Positions 18,001 to 26,171 of a DNA stretch of 64,000 bases are shown here, one piece after another (position 1 is the first letter of the stretch; every line of letters starts with the position of its first letter). The stretch comes from Oscillospiraceae bacterium (GTDB lineage Bacteria; Bacillota; Clostridia; UBA1212), in contig SVJA01000006.1 of the NCBI GenBank assembly GCA_015069195.1, positions 54,432-118,431 of the forward strand, written 5' to 3'. The notes beneath the pieces were generated by a model. That model worked only from the letters and a program-made list of their open reading frames with translations. It ran no database searches and had not been told where the DNA came from. The translations under genes and the position numbers were made by a program.

Positions 18001-18111
18001 GACGGATATTCCGTTCAATATGAAAACGGACAGTATTCATATAGCATTGTATATGATATGGGAAATAATCCGGCAACTGCGCAAAGTACATTTAAAATTG
18101 TTATAGAATAA
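15019..18111 (+). CDS. Large secreted lipoprotein with carbohydrate-binding-like module, function unknown
   Basis: The N-terminus has a lipoprotein signal ending in the lipobox LFGC (Cys near residue 31), followed by a Pro/Ser/Thr-rich linker, so the protein should be anchored on the outer face of the membrane. Residues about 210-350 contain DGKFHTYLVAVDN and ITVKNIRFAHV, a beta-sandwich pattern that closely resembles the middle module of the amidase at 7384. The remaining 650 or so residues are rich in beta-strand, Tyr, Lys and Ser and show no enzyme signature that I recognise. ATG 15019 is preferred over the adjacent TTG at 15016, with GGGAGG upstream. It sits between trpS and topB with short gaps and the same direction. 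A role in glycan binding is inference. Confidence 0.8.
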   Translation: MSKISVVKRFVAAVLTAAVCVSLFGCKGPKQNIETIKPTGSPSYDTEETVSPSATDKIVWDDEWISESTPGKTTPVPEDFIDGTVMNSDMADTVKYSNTVANKIQAAYTDGTRFAYGVTNQNIGLTEKLYAGESFGTTIANKSGATYFNDSLEVYAIDNNDAEYGVFFGNSDPKINTTKLGYYYYDVNVRNLNMSYTDSVGYPKIPSVDLNPSLWRTNDMSAPYTDSNGYLATKVTNDHDPYFYIKGLDIDGKVVNAVEITVKTDAPSHHCALYFYTVDKGGFNADQMSSFKLKTDGKFHTYLVAVDNYEKNIAGIRFDIGTAAGQNITVKNIRFAHVKYPETPIAAEKTFHSYPDKMHFEASVLATSESSPVTDIKEYGYKVTFKKSEIKSMTLGIDGKSVSPSMLKVYQNPEYIGFNTKNAGVVGFIMPNDSVSYGLKISETDTEYTVYMFNRINKIIKFGNPVSLSSRIYTDTTHSFDGLVKVAKQERNPFTHITVKSSQKGAFNGYDYAKGAYVFTINGTDFSSAYRPSGKNKYYTSDISVTASDDRVVYVSMETGYGGLEGAAVTTKDGVSLPIPIEVCKNFKGEIEEPIYDPEDDSYGYSIMPLKTTKNKKYEFKLYHLYQNWGKYPIKQISSIGFHVSYYHLSTGVTESNCIAPYYVYGKDGWTLPDFRGASGEMWSSQPQFNSVGRLYFTKHKDKDGNFVLSEYTGSVIHSSGNTYADMNYSYIADDGAYAYDLRHFELPQTDENRTMYEVSLEFLNDTSFDDVKNDLSLFSFDGRSVIFDKASFLNQNNKKQVITNKNRGTYSDIYVLGKENPYFSYYDFEYNGSDTTSGMNFGLVVCDSSVTVGGKSWNGNFVFKNEFDGKLNIGSLSFNMGKTTFKKGDKISLTLILLPYGLPNAKNSNNVDYVIEDSVKSPFRITAEKGTVITDAFLPSVKCVNNETIITVKGGRNNQVIKTTGYTKLGIPKIYEKINGKWQEYDYHVKGNYDGYSVQYENGQYSYSIVYDMGNNPATAQSTFKIVIE

Positions 18112-18148
18112 AGAATAAAAATTTACGGAGAAAGGGTGGTGAATGTTC

Positions 18149-20266
18149 ATGATACTTATAATTGCAGAGAAACCGAGTCTTGCGAGAAATATTGTTGCAG
18201 GTATCGGAAAAATGACAAAGCGTAACGGATATTATGAAGGTTGCGGTTATTTCGTTACTTGGGCATTCGGACACCTTTTTTCTCTCTGTGATATAGAACA
18301 TTATAATCCTCTTCCGGAAGGTAAACAGTATTGGACAATGGACAATCTTCCTTGTTTCCCGGAAAAGTTTGAGTTTGATATCAGAAAAGACAAGGACAAA
18401 CGTCCGGACAGCGGTGTAGTTGCGCAGTTTGAAACAATAAAAGCTCTTTGCAGACGTGAAGATGTAGAGACTATCGTAAATGCAGGCGACTCCGATCGCG
18501 AGGGTGAAATTATTGTAAGACTTTGTGTATATAATTCATTTGCAGGTTCTCTGAAAAGTGTAAACAAACGTTTTGTCAGACTGTGGCTTCCGGATCAGAC
18601 TCCGGAAACAGTAGGTCGTGCGCTTACTGAAATGAAAGAAGAGAGCGAATATGACAATCTGGCAAACGAAGGTTTTGCCAGAACGTTTATAGATTGGCTT
18701 TACGGCGTCAATCTGACACGTTATGCGACATTGAAGTGCGGAACGTTGCTTCGTGTCGGCAGAGTTATAGTGCCGATTGTAAAAGCGATTTATGACCGTG
18801 ATATGGCTATCAGAAACTTTGTTCCGGATATTTACTATGCTCTTGTAAGTAAAGAAGTTACAAATGGTGCGGAAATTGAGCTTATAAGCAAAAATAAGTT
18901 TGATAAAGAAAAACTCCGTGAAGCAGAAACGATGTGCAGACTTTATAACGAGTCGGAAGCTGTCGTTATCGGTAAAAAGAAAAAGAAAGATGTTCTGAAT
19001 CCGGGCAAATTGTACTCACTTTCAAAACTACAGAACGTTCTCGGTAAAAAGTACAAAATGTCAATGGATAAGAGCCTTGCTATTGTTCAGAAACTTTATG
19101 AGGAAGGTTTCCTTACATATCCGCGTACAAACTCAGAGTATCTTGCGACAAATGAGCAGGACAAGATCAAAACGATTATCGCAAATGTTGCAAAACTCGG
19201 ATATCCTGTTGAATTCAAATTAAAAAAGACAATCTTCGATGATTCAAAGATAGAGTCGCACTCGGCGATTACTCCGACATTCAGAATTCCGGATAAAAAC
19301 AAACTCTCAGAAGAAGAGTATTGCGTGTATTCAACGGTTATGAGACGTTTTGTTGCGGTATTCTGTTCAGAAGAATGTAAAGTAGAAAAGACGGAGATTG
19401 TTATTGATGTGGGCAGTTACGAACAATTTACTTTGAAAGGTACTGTTATAGTAGAACCCGGTTGGACTAAATATGATGACAGCACGCAAAAGGATAAGAT
19501 ATTACCGTTGCTGGAAAAAGGCGACAAAGTAAATATCGACTTTAAACCTACACAGAAGGAAACATCTCCGCCGAAACATTACACTATAGAAACACTGAAC
19601 AACTATCTGAAAAATCCTTTCCGCGAAGAAAAAGCAAATGCTCAGAATATGGAAAACGAGGATGACTCGGAAGAATACAGAGCAATGTTTGAAGGTTTGG
19701 AACTGGGTACGGAAGCAACACGTACAGGTATAATAGACAATGCTATAAAGAGCAATTACATTGAACTTAAAAAAGATGTTTACAGAATATTGCCCGGTGG
19801 TGAGTATCTTATAGAGTCACTTGTGCGAATGGGTATAAGTATGGATAAGTACAAAACCGCAGAAGTAGGAAAAGCTCTCAAAGCTGTTTTCAGAGGTGAG
19901 ATGCAGGTAGACGGCAGCGTTTTGATTGCACGCAAAGAAATTGAAAAGGTTTTCGAACCTGTTAATACAACCATAGACAATGATACAGACTTTGGTTTTG
20001 CGGGAGATGAGGTAGGTATATGTCCTGTGTGCGGAGGCACCGTCATAAGGACTCGTTACGGTTACGGTTGCAAAAATTACAAAGAAGGTTGTAAATTTTC
20101 GATAAATCTTTCTATTTGCAACAGGGTGATATCGGTTTCAAACGTGAAGGAACTTTTGAATAACGGAAAGACTTCAAAGATAAAAGGTTTTACTTCAAAA
20201 AACGGTAAATTGTTTGATGCGGCATTGAAACTCGAAGCCGGAAAAGCGGTATTTGACTTTACTTAA
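18149..20266 (+). CDS. topB: DNA topoisomerase III
   Basis: Type IA topoisomerase that decatenates and relaxes DNA through single-strand passage. The N-terminal Toprim domain has IAEKPSLARNI and the metal-binding GDSDREGE (D114, D116, E118). The catalytic tyrosine is Y324 in LTYPRTNSEYL. The C-terminus carries a CPVCGG zinc-finger motif from residue 625, partnered by CKNYKEGC. The 705-residue length is typical of TopB. ATG 18149 is preferred to ATG 18143 because the GGTGGT ribosome-binding site ends at 18140. It lies between two secreted-protein genes, 37 bases after the lipoprotein and 15 bases before the glycosidase. No conjugative element genes are nearby, so this looks like a chromosomal rather than an element-borne copy. 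Confidence 0.93.
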   Translation: MILIIAEKPSLARNIVAGIGKMTKRNGYYEGCGYFVTWAFGHLFSLCDIEHYNPLPEGKQYWTMDNLPCFPEKFEFDIRKDKDKRPDSGVVAQFETIKALCRREDVETIVNAGDSDREGEIIVRLCVYNSFAGSLKSVNKRFVRLWLPDQTPETVGRALTEMKEESEYDNLANEGFARTFIDWLYGVNLTRYATLKCGTLLRVGRVIVPIVKAIYDRDMAIRNFVPDIYYALVSKEVTNGAEIELISKNKFDKEKLREAETMCRLYNESEAVVIGKKKKKDVLNPGKLYSLSKLQNVLGKKYKMSMDKSLAIVQKLYEEGFLTYPRTNSEYLATNEQDKIKTIIANVAKLGYPVEFKLKKTIFDDSKIESHSAITPTFRIPDKNKLSEEEYCVYSTVMRRFVAVFCSEECKVEKTEIVIDVGSYEQFTLKGTVIVEPGWTKYDDSTQKDKILPLLEKGDKVNIDFKPTQKETSPPKHYTIETLNNYLKNPFREEKANAQNMENEDDSEEYRAMFEGLELGTEATRTGIIDNAIKSNYIELKKDVYRILPGGEYLIESLVRMGISMDKYKTAEVGKALKAVFRGEMQVDGSVLIARKEIEKVFEPVNTTIDNDTDFGFAGDEVGICPVCGGTVIRTRYGYGCKNYKEGCKFSINLSICNRVISVSNVKELLNNGKTSKIKGFTSKNGKLFDAALKLEAGKAVFDFT

Positions 20267-20281
20267 GAGTCGGAGGTATAT

Positions 20282-22630
20282 ATGAATAAAAATAAGTTGA
20301 TTGCAAAGTTAATGAGTGTATTTGTTGCGGTGGTGGTTACTATCACTTCTTATGCAGGATATTTTGCTCCTGCCAAGGATAACAGTGTTTATGCTGCAGA
20401 CAAGAAAGCAACAATCAGAATTAATTCCGATGCATGGACTGCTGTTGACGGACTCGGAAGAACATTGACTTCGTATGAAGAGGCCAAAGATTCAGTAGAC
20501 AGAACAGTGGGTATTTTTTATTGGACATGGCATTACTCATTTGCTAACTTAAAACCTCTCAATATAAATGAGATAATAAACGAGTATCCGGATGCAAAAA
20601 ACAACTATAATCACGTCGTTTGGAGAAAGAACCGTAACGTTCAGAATTTCTGGAATGAGCCTTTGTTCGGTTATTATCGCTCGGATGATAAATATGTTCT
20701 CAGAAAACACGCTGAATTGTTGGCAGACGCCGGCGTAGATGTGATGATTTTTGACTGTACGAATGGTGATGACTCTGATAACACCAAAGAAAATCGCAGA
20801 AGAACGTGGCCTGATGCGTATTGTGCGCTTTTTGAAACTCTCGAAGAAGCTAAGGTCGACGGAGTAAATGTTCCGAAGGTTGCTTTTATGTTGCCGTTTG
20901 CAGCTTCAAACGGCGCAAAGCAGATGCTGAATATTCTCTATGAAGATATTTATTCACAGGGGAAATATAAAGACTTGTGGTTCTATTGGGACGGAAAACC
21001 AATGATAATGGCGCATATTAATGCTCTTGATTATAATAATCCTGCTGAACGTGAAATTATGGATTTCTTTACTTTCAAGAAAAACGATTCATCATATTTT
21101 TCCGGAGATACGTTTAATATGTGGGGATGGGCCTCTGTTTATCCACAGCCTAAATACGGCGAAATCGGAGCTGACGGAAGACCGGAGCAAATGACCGTAG
21201 GTGTAGCGCAGAATGCAAATATAGTTACAAGAAGCCTTACTGCCATGAACGGAAATAATGTTATGGGAAGAGGTCAGTCCGTAGGAAATTATTCTTATTC
21301 GTACACCTATAAAGGTGAAAAGATAACCGTTTCTTCCGAAACTGAAAATGCACATTACTATGGAATAAATTTTCAACAACAATTTGATTATGCAATAAAA
21401 AACGATCCTGATTTTTTATTTATTACGGGTTGGAATGAATGGATTATGGGTCGCTACGATGTCTGGCCGCCGGTCGCTGCCGTAGGTACACAAAATGCCG
21501 TGAAAAATGCATTTCCGGATCAATATAATGATGAGTACAGCAGGGATATTGAACCTTCTGCGGGAGAATTAAAAGATTATTACTATTACCAGCTTGTTTC
21601 AAATATCAGAAAATACAAGGGTATGGCCAATGTTGTTCCGCAGATGTCTGCTGCTGCGATAAATATGAAGGAACTTTCTTCTTGGAAGAATGTTACAAGT
21701 ACTTATGACCATTATACTGATAGTACATATGACAGGGATAAGGATGGTTTCAGAGGAACTCATTATACAAACGACACAATGAGAAATGATATCGTTCATA
21801 CAAAGTTTGCGTACGATAATGATAATGTGTATTTCTACGTTGAAACCGAAGATAATCTTACGTCGTATACCGACAAGGCTTGGATGCGCCTTTTGATTGA
21901 TACCGATGAGAGCGGAATAAGTCCGAACTGGGAAGGTTTTGAGTACATAATAAACAGAGTTTCGCCCGACAGCGAACATTGTATGCTCGAAAAGTCAAAA
22001 GGTGTTGACTCAAGCGGAAAGTGGATCTGGGAAAATGTCGGCAAGGTAGACTATAAAGTAAGTGGCAAGGTTCTTCAGATTGCTGTTCCAAGAAGTATGC
22101 TCGGTCTGACCGGAAATAAGATTGATTTCAATTTCAAATGGTCTGATAATATGCAGGAGGACGGAAATATTCTTGATTTTTATTCAAACGGTGATGTTGC
22201 ACCGGGCGGAAGATTTATGTTCATTGCCACAACTGATGACGTAAAGGATGTTCCTGCACACCGAGAAGAATCATCAAATCACACATCTAATAATTCCTTA
22301 AACAAACCGTCTGTCAGCAAGCCGAGCAACGGCGGCAGTTCAAATACCGGTAATCAGGGTAATAAACCGTCACAGAGCGACGATAATAATGGTAATCAAA
22401 GCGGAAATGATATAGGAGTAAATAAAGAAGATAAAAACGGTCTTAACTGGGTTTTGCTGAATGATTGCATTATCGTGGCTTCAATATTCATTGTTTCAAT
22501 ATGTCTGATATTTATAATGGTCGTGATTGCTATTGCAATCCGTAAAAAAAATGTTGCCGTGGAAAGTATTCCTGCGGATGTTTTGAAAGAAGAAAGTACA
22601 GTAGAAAATCCGTCTGATACGGAAAGTTAA
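20282..22630 (+). CDS. Surface-anchored GH99/GH71-like glycoside hydrolase with CBM9-like domain
   Basis: The N-terminal signal peptide (about 38 residues, ending YAADK) precedes a catalytic-like domain (about 70-440). Its motifs GIFYWTWH, DVMIFDCTNGD, KDLWFYWDGKPMI and FLFITGWNEWIMG are typical of GH71/GH99-like proteins that act on alpha-glycans. A second domain (about 495-655: FAYDNDNVYFYVETED, WMRLLIDTDE, FEYIINR) resembles the family-9-like carbohydrate-binding fold, as does the partial gene at the left edge. A Ser/Asn/Gly/Gln-rich linker, one membrane helix (about 725-752) and a basic then acidic tail anchor it at the surface. The substrate cannot be told; host or fungal mannans are possible. 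GGAGG precedes the ATG. It is the last gene of the trpS run. Confidence 0.82.
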   Translation: MNKNKLIAKLMSVFVAVVVTITSYAGYFAPAKDNSVYAADKKATIRINSDAWTAVDGLGRTLTSYEEAKDSVDRTVGIFYWTWHYSFANLKPLNINEIINEYPDAKNNYNHVVWRKNRNVQNFWNEPLFGYYRSDDKYVLRKHAELLADAGVDVMIFDCTNGDDSDNTKENRRRTWPDAYCALFETLEEAKVDGVNVPKVAFMLPFAASNGAKQMLNILYEDIYSQGKYKDLWFYWDGKPMIMAHINALDYNNPAEREIMDFFTFKKNDSSYFSGDTFNMWGWASVYPQPKYGEIGADGRPEQMTVGVAQNANIVTRSLTAMNGNNVMGRGQSVGNYSYSYTYKGEKITVSSETENAHYYGINFQQQFDYAIKNDPDFLFITGWNEWIMGRYDVWPPVAAVGTQNAVKNAFPDQYNDEYSRDIEPSAGELKDYYYYQLVSNIRKYKGMANVVPQMSAAAINMKELSSWKNVTSTYDHYTDSTYDRDKDGFRGTHYTNDTMRNDIVHTKFAYDNDNVYFYVETEDNLTSYTDKAWMRLLIDTDESGISPNWEGFEYIINRVSPDSEHCMLEKSKGVDSSGKWIWENVGKVDYKVSGKVLQIAVPRSMLGLTGNKIDFNFKWSDNMQEDGNILDFYSNGDVAPGGRFMFIATTDDVKDVPAHREESSNHTSNNSLNKPSVSKPSNGGSSNTGNQGNKPSQSDDNNGNQSGNDIGVNKEDKNGLNWVLLNDCIIVASIFIVSICLIFIMVVIAIAIRKKNVAVESIPADVLKEESTVENPSDTES

Positions 22631-22633
22631 TAC

Positions 22634-22661
22634 TTGACAAGAATTGTTTTTATTGTAAAAT
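22634..22661 (+). promoter_or_regulatory. Sigma-A promoter of the riboswitch-P-type ATPase unit
   Basis: Consensus TTGACA (22634-22639), 16-base spacer, TAAAAT (22656-22661). Confidence 0.7.
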
Positions 22662-22675
22662 TGTAGTGTTACTGT

Positions 22676-22773
22676 ACTTATGAGGGAGTAATCAGCACGC
22701 ATTTGCGTGGTTCAAAGTCAACATCATGGTATGTGAAAACATACCTGGCTTGGATTAAATGATGAGACTTATG
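22676..22773 (+). ncRNA. Probable yybP-ykoY (manganese) riboswitch aptamer
   Basis: The conserved loop GGGAGTA (22684-22690), the GTCAACAT segment (22717-22724), CCTGGC and a closing GAGAC (22764-22768) occur in the order of the yybP-ykoY Mn2+ aptamer. The basal stem pairs TTATGAG (22678-22684) with CTTATG (22768-22773), including G-U pairs. The 3' strand of this stem is also the left arm of the terminator that follows, so metal binding should prevent termination and turn the gene on. Recognised by eye; a covariance-model search was not possible. Confidence 0.75.
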
Positions 22774-22809
22774 TATAGACTATAAATTGTCTATACATAA
22801 GTCTTTTTT
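22765..22809 (+). terminator. Riboswitch-controlled intrinsic terminator
   Basis: Perfect 16-base arms (22765-22780 and 22789-22804), an eight-base loop and six T. The left arm overlaps the basal stem of the aptamer. Confidence 0.9.
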
Positions 22810-22842
22810 ATTTAAATAAATTTTTATGGAGGGACGCTTTTG

Positions 22843-25506
22843 ATGAAAGCATATTGTGAAGAACTCACAAAAGTTTACGAAGAAGTTAAAAGCAATGAGA
22901 ACGGTATTTCAGACAGCGAGGCGGCGATTCGCCTTGAGGCAAACGGCAAGAATAAGCTGGCTGAAGCTAAATCCGTTCCGCTTATTGTAAGGTTTTTTAA
23001 ACAGCTTGCAGATCCGATGATAATTATTTTGATTGTTGCTGCAGCTATATCTGCGATTACATCATTGGTTCAGCACGGAACACTCGAAGCAGACGTATTT
23101 ATCATTCTTGCAGTTGTACTTATAAACGCTGTGCTCGGTGTTTATCAGGAGAACAAGGCTGAGAAAGCTATCGAGGCTTTGCAGGAAATGTCTGCCGCTA
23201 CAAGCAAGGTTATACGTAACGGTGTTATAAAGGCCGTAAAGAGTGAAGATCTTGTTGTAGGTGATGTAGTTATCCTCGAAGCCGGTGATGCTGTTCCTGC
23301 CGACGGTCGTATTATCGAAAGTGCCAGCCTTAAGATAGAAGAAGCCGCTCTTACAGGTGAGAGCGTGCCTGTTACAAAGGCCATGGATGTTCTTATGATG
23401 AAAGACGGAAAAGATATTCCGCTCGGCGACAGAAAGAACATGGTTTATATGGGCAGTACCGTTTCTTACGGAAGAGGTAAGGCTGTTATTACTGCTACAG
23501 GTATGGACACTGAGATGGGTAAGATTGCGGACGCGCTTGCAAAAGCAGAAGAAGGTCAGACTCCTCTCCAGATAAAGCTCGCACAGCTTAGTAAGATTCT
23601 TACATTCTTGGTTGTAGGTATCTGTGTGATTATCTTCGGTGTCGGTGTTATAAAGGCCGGCGAGTTCTCCGGTGCAGTTATGCTTGATTCATTTATGGTT
23701 GCTATCAGCTTGGCTGTTGCCGCTATTCCGGAAGGTCTGGCAGCCGTTGTTACGGTTGTTCTTTCAATCGGTGTTACAAACATGTCAAAGCGTAATGCCA
23801 TCATCAGAAAGCTTACTGCTGTTGAGACACTCGGTTGTGCTCAGATTATATGCAGTGATAAGACAGGTACACTTACTCAGAACAAGATGACTGTTGTTGA
23901 TTATTACGGCAGCGATGAGGCTATGATTGCTATTGCTATGGCTTGTTGTTCAGACGCTCAGCTCGGTGAAAGCGGAGATGCAGAGGGTGAGCCTACAGAG
24001 TGTGCGCTCGTAAACTATGCTAAGAAGCTTGAAATGCCTAAAAATGAACTTAATGACGAATATAAACGTATAGGTGAAGTTCCTTTCGACAGCAGCCGTA
24101 AAATGATGACTACAGTTCATGAAAAGGAAGGAAATCTTGTACAGTTTACAAAAGGTGCTCCTGACGTAATTCTTGACAGATGTACTTCATATCTTGCGGA
24201 GGACAAGATTCTTCCGCTTGATGATGAAAAGAAACAGGAAATTATCGCTGCAAACAAAGCCATGGCTGACAGAGCGCTCAGAGTTCTTGCAGCTGCTATG
24301 AAGACTCTTGATGCAGAGCCTGCTGAGTATTCTTCCGAAGCTATGGAAAACGACCTCATATTTGTCGGTTTGACAGGTATGATTGACCCCGTGAGACCTG
24401 AAGTTCTCGGCGCTGTTACACAGTGTAAAGAAGCCGGAATAAAGGCTATTATGATTACCGGTGACCACAAAGATACTGCTGTTGCTATTGCAAAAGAACT
24501 CGGTATTATCACAACTGCCGAAGAGGCTGTTACAGGTTCTGAACTTGATGCGCTTTCTGACGAAGAGCTTGATGTTTTTGTAGAAAAATACAGCGTATAT
24601 GCACGTGTCCAGCCGGAACACAAAGTTCGCATTGTAAATGCATGGAGAAGAAAAGGCTGTGTAACTGCTATGACAGGTGACGGCGTAAACGATGCTCCGA
24701 GTATTAAATCTGCTGATATCGGTATAGGTATGGGTATTACAGGTACAGACGTTACAAAGAATGTTGCAGATATGGTACTTGCAGATGATAACTTTGCAAC
24801 TATCGTAGGTGCCGTAGGTGAGGGTAGAAGAATTTATTCAAATATCAGAAAATCTATTCAGTTCCTTCTTGCATCAAACATGAGTGAAGTTATTTCAATC
24901 TTTGCGGCGACACTTTTGGGATTCACCATTTTGAAACCTGTTCACTTGCTCTGGATAAACCTTATCACAGACTGTTTCCCGGCTCTTGCTCTCGGTGTAG
25001 AAAAAGCTGAGGATGACATTATGAAACAGCCTCCGAGAAGTTCTAAAGACGGTATTTTCTCAAACGGTGTAGGCTTTGACGTAGCATATCAGGGTATCGT
25101 AGTTTCTATTCTTACACTTGCAGCATTCTATGTAGGTGAGATTATGGCTCACGGTAGTCTTGAGGGATTCCAGTGGATGAACCTCGGTGATGCAAACAAA
25201 GACGGTATGACAATGGCATTCCTCACAATGAGTATGGCGGAGATATTCCACAGCTTCAATATGAGAAGCCAGAAGAGCAGTTTGTTCAAGATAAAGACTT
25301 TCAACCCGACACTCTTTATTGCCGGTGCTGCGAGCCTTGTTCTTACAACAATCGTACTTTATGTACCGTTCCTTGCAGATGCGTTTGAGTTCTCGCACAT
25401 CAGCATTCAGGAATATTTTGTTGCTCTCGGTCTTGCAGTATTGGTAATTCCGATTGTAGAAGTTGTTAAAGCAATCGAAAGAGCTATCGATAAGAAAAAG
25501 AAATAA
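22843..25506 (+). CDS. P-type cation-transporting ATPase, probable Mn2+ (or Ca2+/Mn2+) exporter
   Basis: P2A-type ATPase of 887 residues. Signatures are TGES in the actuator domain, the phosphorylated D339 in CSDKTGTLT, KGAPD in the nucleotide-binding domain, and TGDGVNDAPS around D617. The membrane segments include AAIPEGLAAV in M4 and NLITDCFPALALG in M6, the pattern of SERCA-like bacterial calcium pumps. By sequence alone it would be called calcium-transporting. The upstream yybP-ykoY-type riboswitch suggests the physiological job is Mn2+ efflux, as for the riboswitch-controlled P-type ATPase of Lactococcus; that is inference. ATG 22843 is preferred to the adjacent TTG 22840; GGAGGG stands upstream. 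Confidence 0.93.
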   Translation: MKAYCEELTKVYEEVKSNENGISDSEAAIRLEANGKNKLAEAKSVPLIVRFFKQLADPMIIILIVAAAISAITSLVQHGTLEADVFIILAVVLINAVLGVYQENKAEKAIEALQEMSAATSKVIRNGVIKAVKSEDLVVGDVVILEAGDAVPADGRIIESASLKIEEAALTGESVPVTKAMDVLMMKDGKDIPLGDRKNMVYMGSTVSYGRGKAVITATGMDTEMGKIADALAKAEEGQTPLQIKLAQLSKILTFLVVGICVIIFGVGVIKAGEFSGAVMLDSFMVAISLAVAAIPEGLAAVVTVVLSIGVTNMSKRNAIIRKLTAVETLGCAQIICSDKTGTLTQNKMTVVDYYGSDEAMIAIAMACCSDAQLGESGDAEGEPTECALVNYAKKLEMPKNELNDEYKRIGEVPFDSSRKMMTTVHEKEGNLVQFTKGAPDVILDRCTSYLAEDKILPLDDEKKQEIIAANKAMADRALRVLAAAMKTLDAEPAEYSSEAMENDLIFVGLTGMIDPVRPEVLGAVTQCKEAGIKAIMITGDHKDTAVAIAKELGIITTAEEAVTGSELDALSDEELDVFVEKYSVYARVQPEHKVRIVNAWRRKGCVTAMTGDGVNDAPSIKSADIGIGMGITGTDVTKNVADMVLADDNFATIVGAVGEGRRIYSNIRKSIQFLLASNMSEVISIFAATLLGFTILKPVHLLWINLITDCFPALALGVEKAEDDIMKQPPRSSKDGIFSNGVGFDVAYQGIVVSILTLAAFYVGEIMAHGSLEGFQWMNLGDANKDGMTMAFLTMSMAEIFHSFNMRSQKSSLFKIKTFNPTLFIAGAASLVLTTIVLYVPFLADAFEFSHISIQEYFVALGLAVLVIPIVEVVKAIERAIDKKKK

Positions 25507-25528
25507 TAATTAAAAGACTTTGAATTAA

Positions 25529-25579
25529 GCCCTGTGCGGTGCTGTCGATATTTGTCGATAAGCGTCGCACGGGGCATTT
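25529..25579 (+). terminator. Rho-independent terminator of the P-type ATPase gene
   Basis: GCCCTGTGCG pairs with CGCACGGGGC (one G-U pair), with inner GTCGATA/TGTCGATA bases in the loop; followed by ATTTTCTGTTTT, a weak U-tract. Confidence 0.65.
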
Positions 25580-25647
25580 TCTGTTTTATTGCCTCGGAAA
25601 TACCAATGATTTACAATTTTTAAAACAATTATTTCGGAGGTACTTTT

Positions 25648-26145
25648 ATGATTGATTTTGAGAAACGTGACTTTTATATGAGGTGGCTTTACAGGATTGC
25701 CTACAAGTTCTATATGATGGATCCGTGGAAGGACCGGAACTATTTTGATTTTTCTGCCTTGCAGTATGCTCACAACGGTGCGAAAGTAAGGTATGTTGTG
25801 AATTTCGAAAATTATAATACTGTTACGCAAAAGAATGATTCGCAAAATACACGGACGATATGGTTACATGTACCCCCTGATGACGATACAAGACTGTGCA
25901 GAATGAGGGCATATTGTTGCATTTTTACGGCGTTTAAGGATATTCCGGAAAAGTACTTGCAAGAGGTTGAAAAGTGGAAAAAACAGCCGTTTTCGGATGA
26001 GTATACACCTTTCTTTGTTGATTTTGCAGAAAAAACCCCCAAACCGCTTGATTTTGACAATGCTAAGCAGATGTATTATCTGATGAATAATTCGTACAAT
26101 CTTATGATATCGGGAAAAGAAAAAGCGGCTCACACATATATGTGA
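25648..26145 (+). CDS. Conserved-looking cytoplasmic protein, function unknown
   Basis: A 165-residue protein with no recognised family, signal peptide or membrane segment. It is rich in aromatic residues and has a central beta-like stretch (TIWLHVPPDDDTR) and a helical C-terminus. Coding is supported by CGGAGG eight bases before the ATG, a fixed single frame and codon use like the neighbours. The last codons and stop fall inside the hairpin that terminates the convergent ABC-transporter operon, so both units share this DNA. Confidence 0.7.
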   Translation: MIDFEKRDFYMRWLYRIAYKFYMMDPWKDRNYFDFSALQYAHNGAKVRYVVNFENYNTVTQKNDSQNTRTIWLHVPPDDDTRLCRMRAYCCIFTAFKDIPEKYLQEVEKWKKQPFSDEYTPFFVDFAEKTPKPLDFDNAKQMYYLMNNSYNLMISGKEKAAHTYM

Positions 26146-26150
26146 GCCGC
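26113..26150 (-). terminator. Terminator of the marR-ABC exporter operon
   Basis: GCGGCTCACA pairs with TGTGAGCCGC around CATATA (26125-26150); on the minus strand it is followed by TTTTTCTTTT. The stem overlaps the stop codon of the gene on the plus strand. Confidence 0.85.
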
Positions 26151-26171
26151 GAAAAAGTCGGTTGTGAAATA

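Noticed and set aside
18149..20266. Integrative conjugative element suggested by topB
   Set aside because: No relaxase, integrase, type IV secretion or replication genes are nearby; flanking genes are chromosomal.
24117..24632. 171-residue minus-strand frame
   Set aside because: Antisense to the P-type ATPase nucleotide-binding domain; low-complexity Ser-rich translation typical of a shadow frame.
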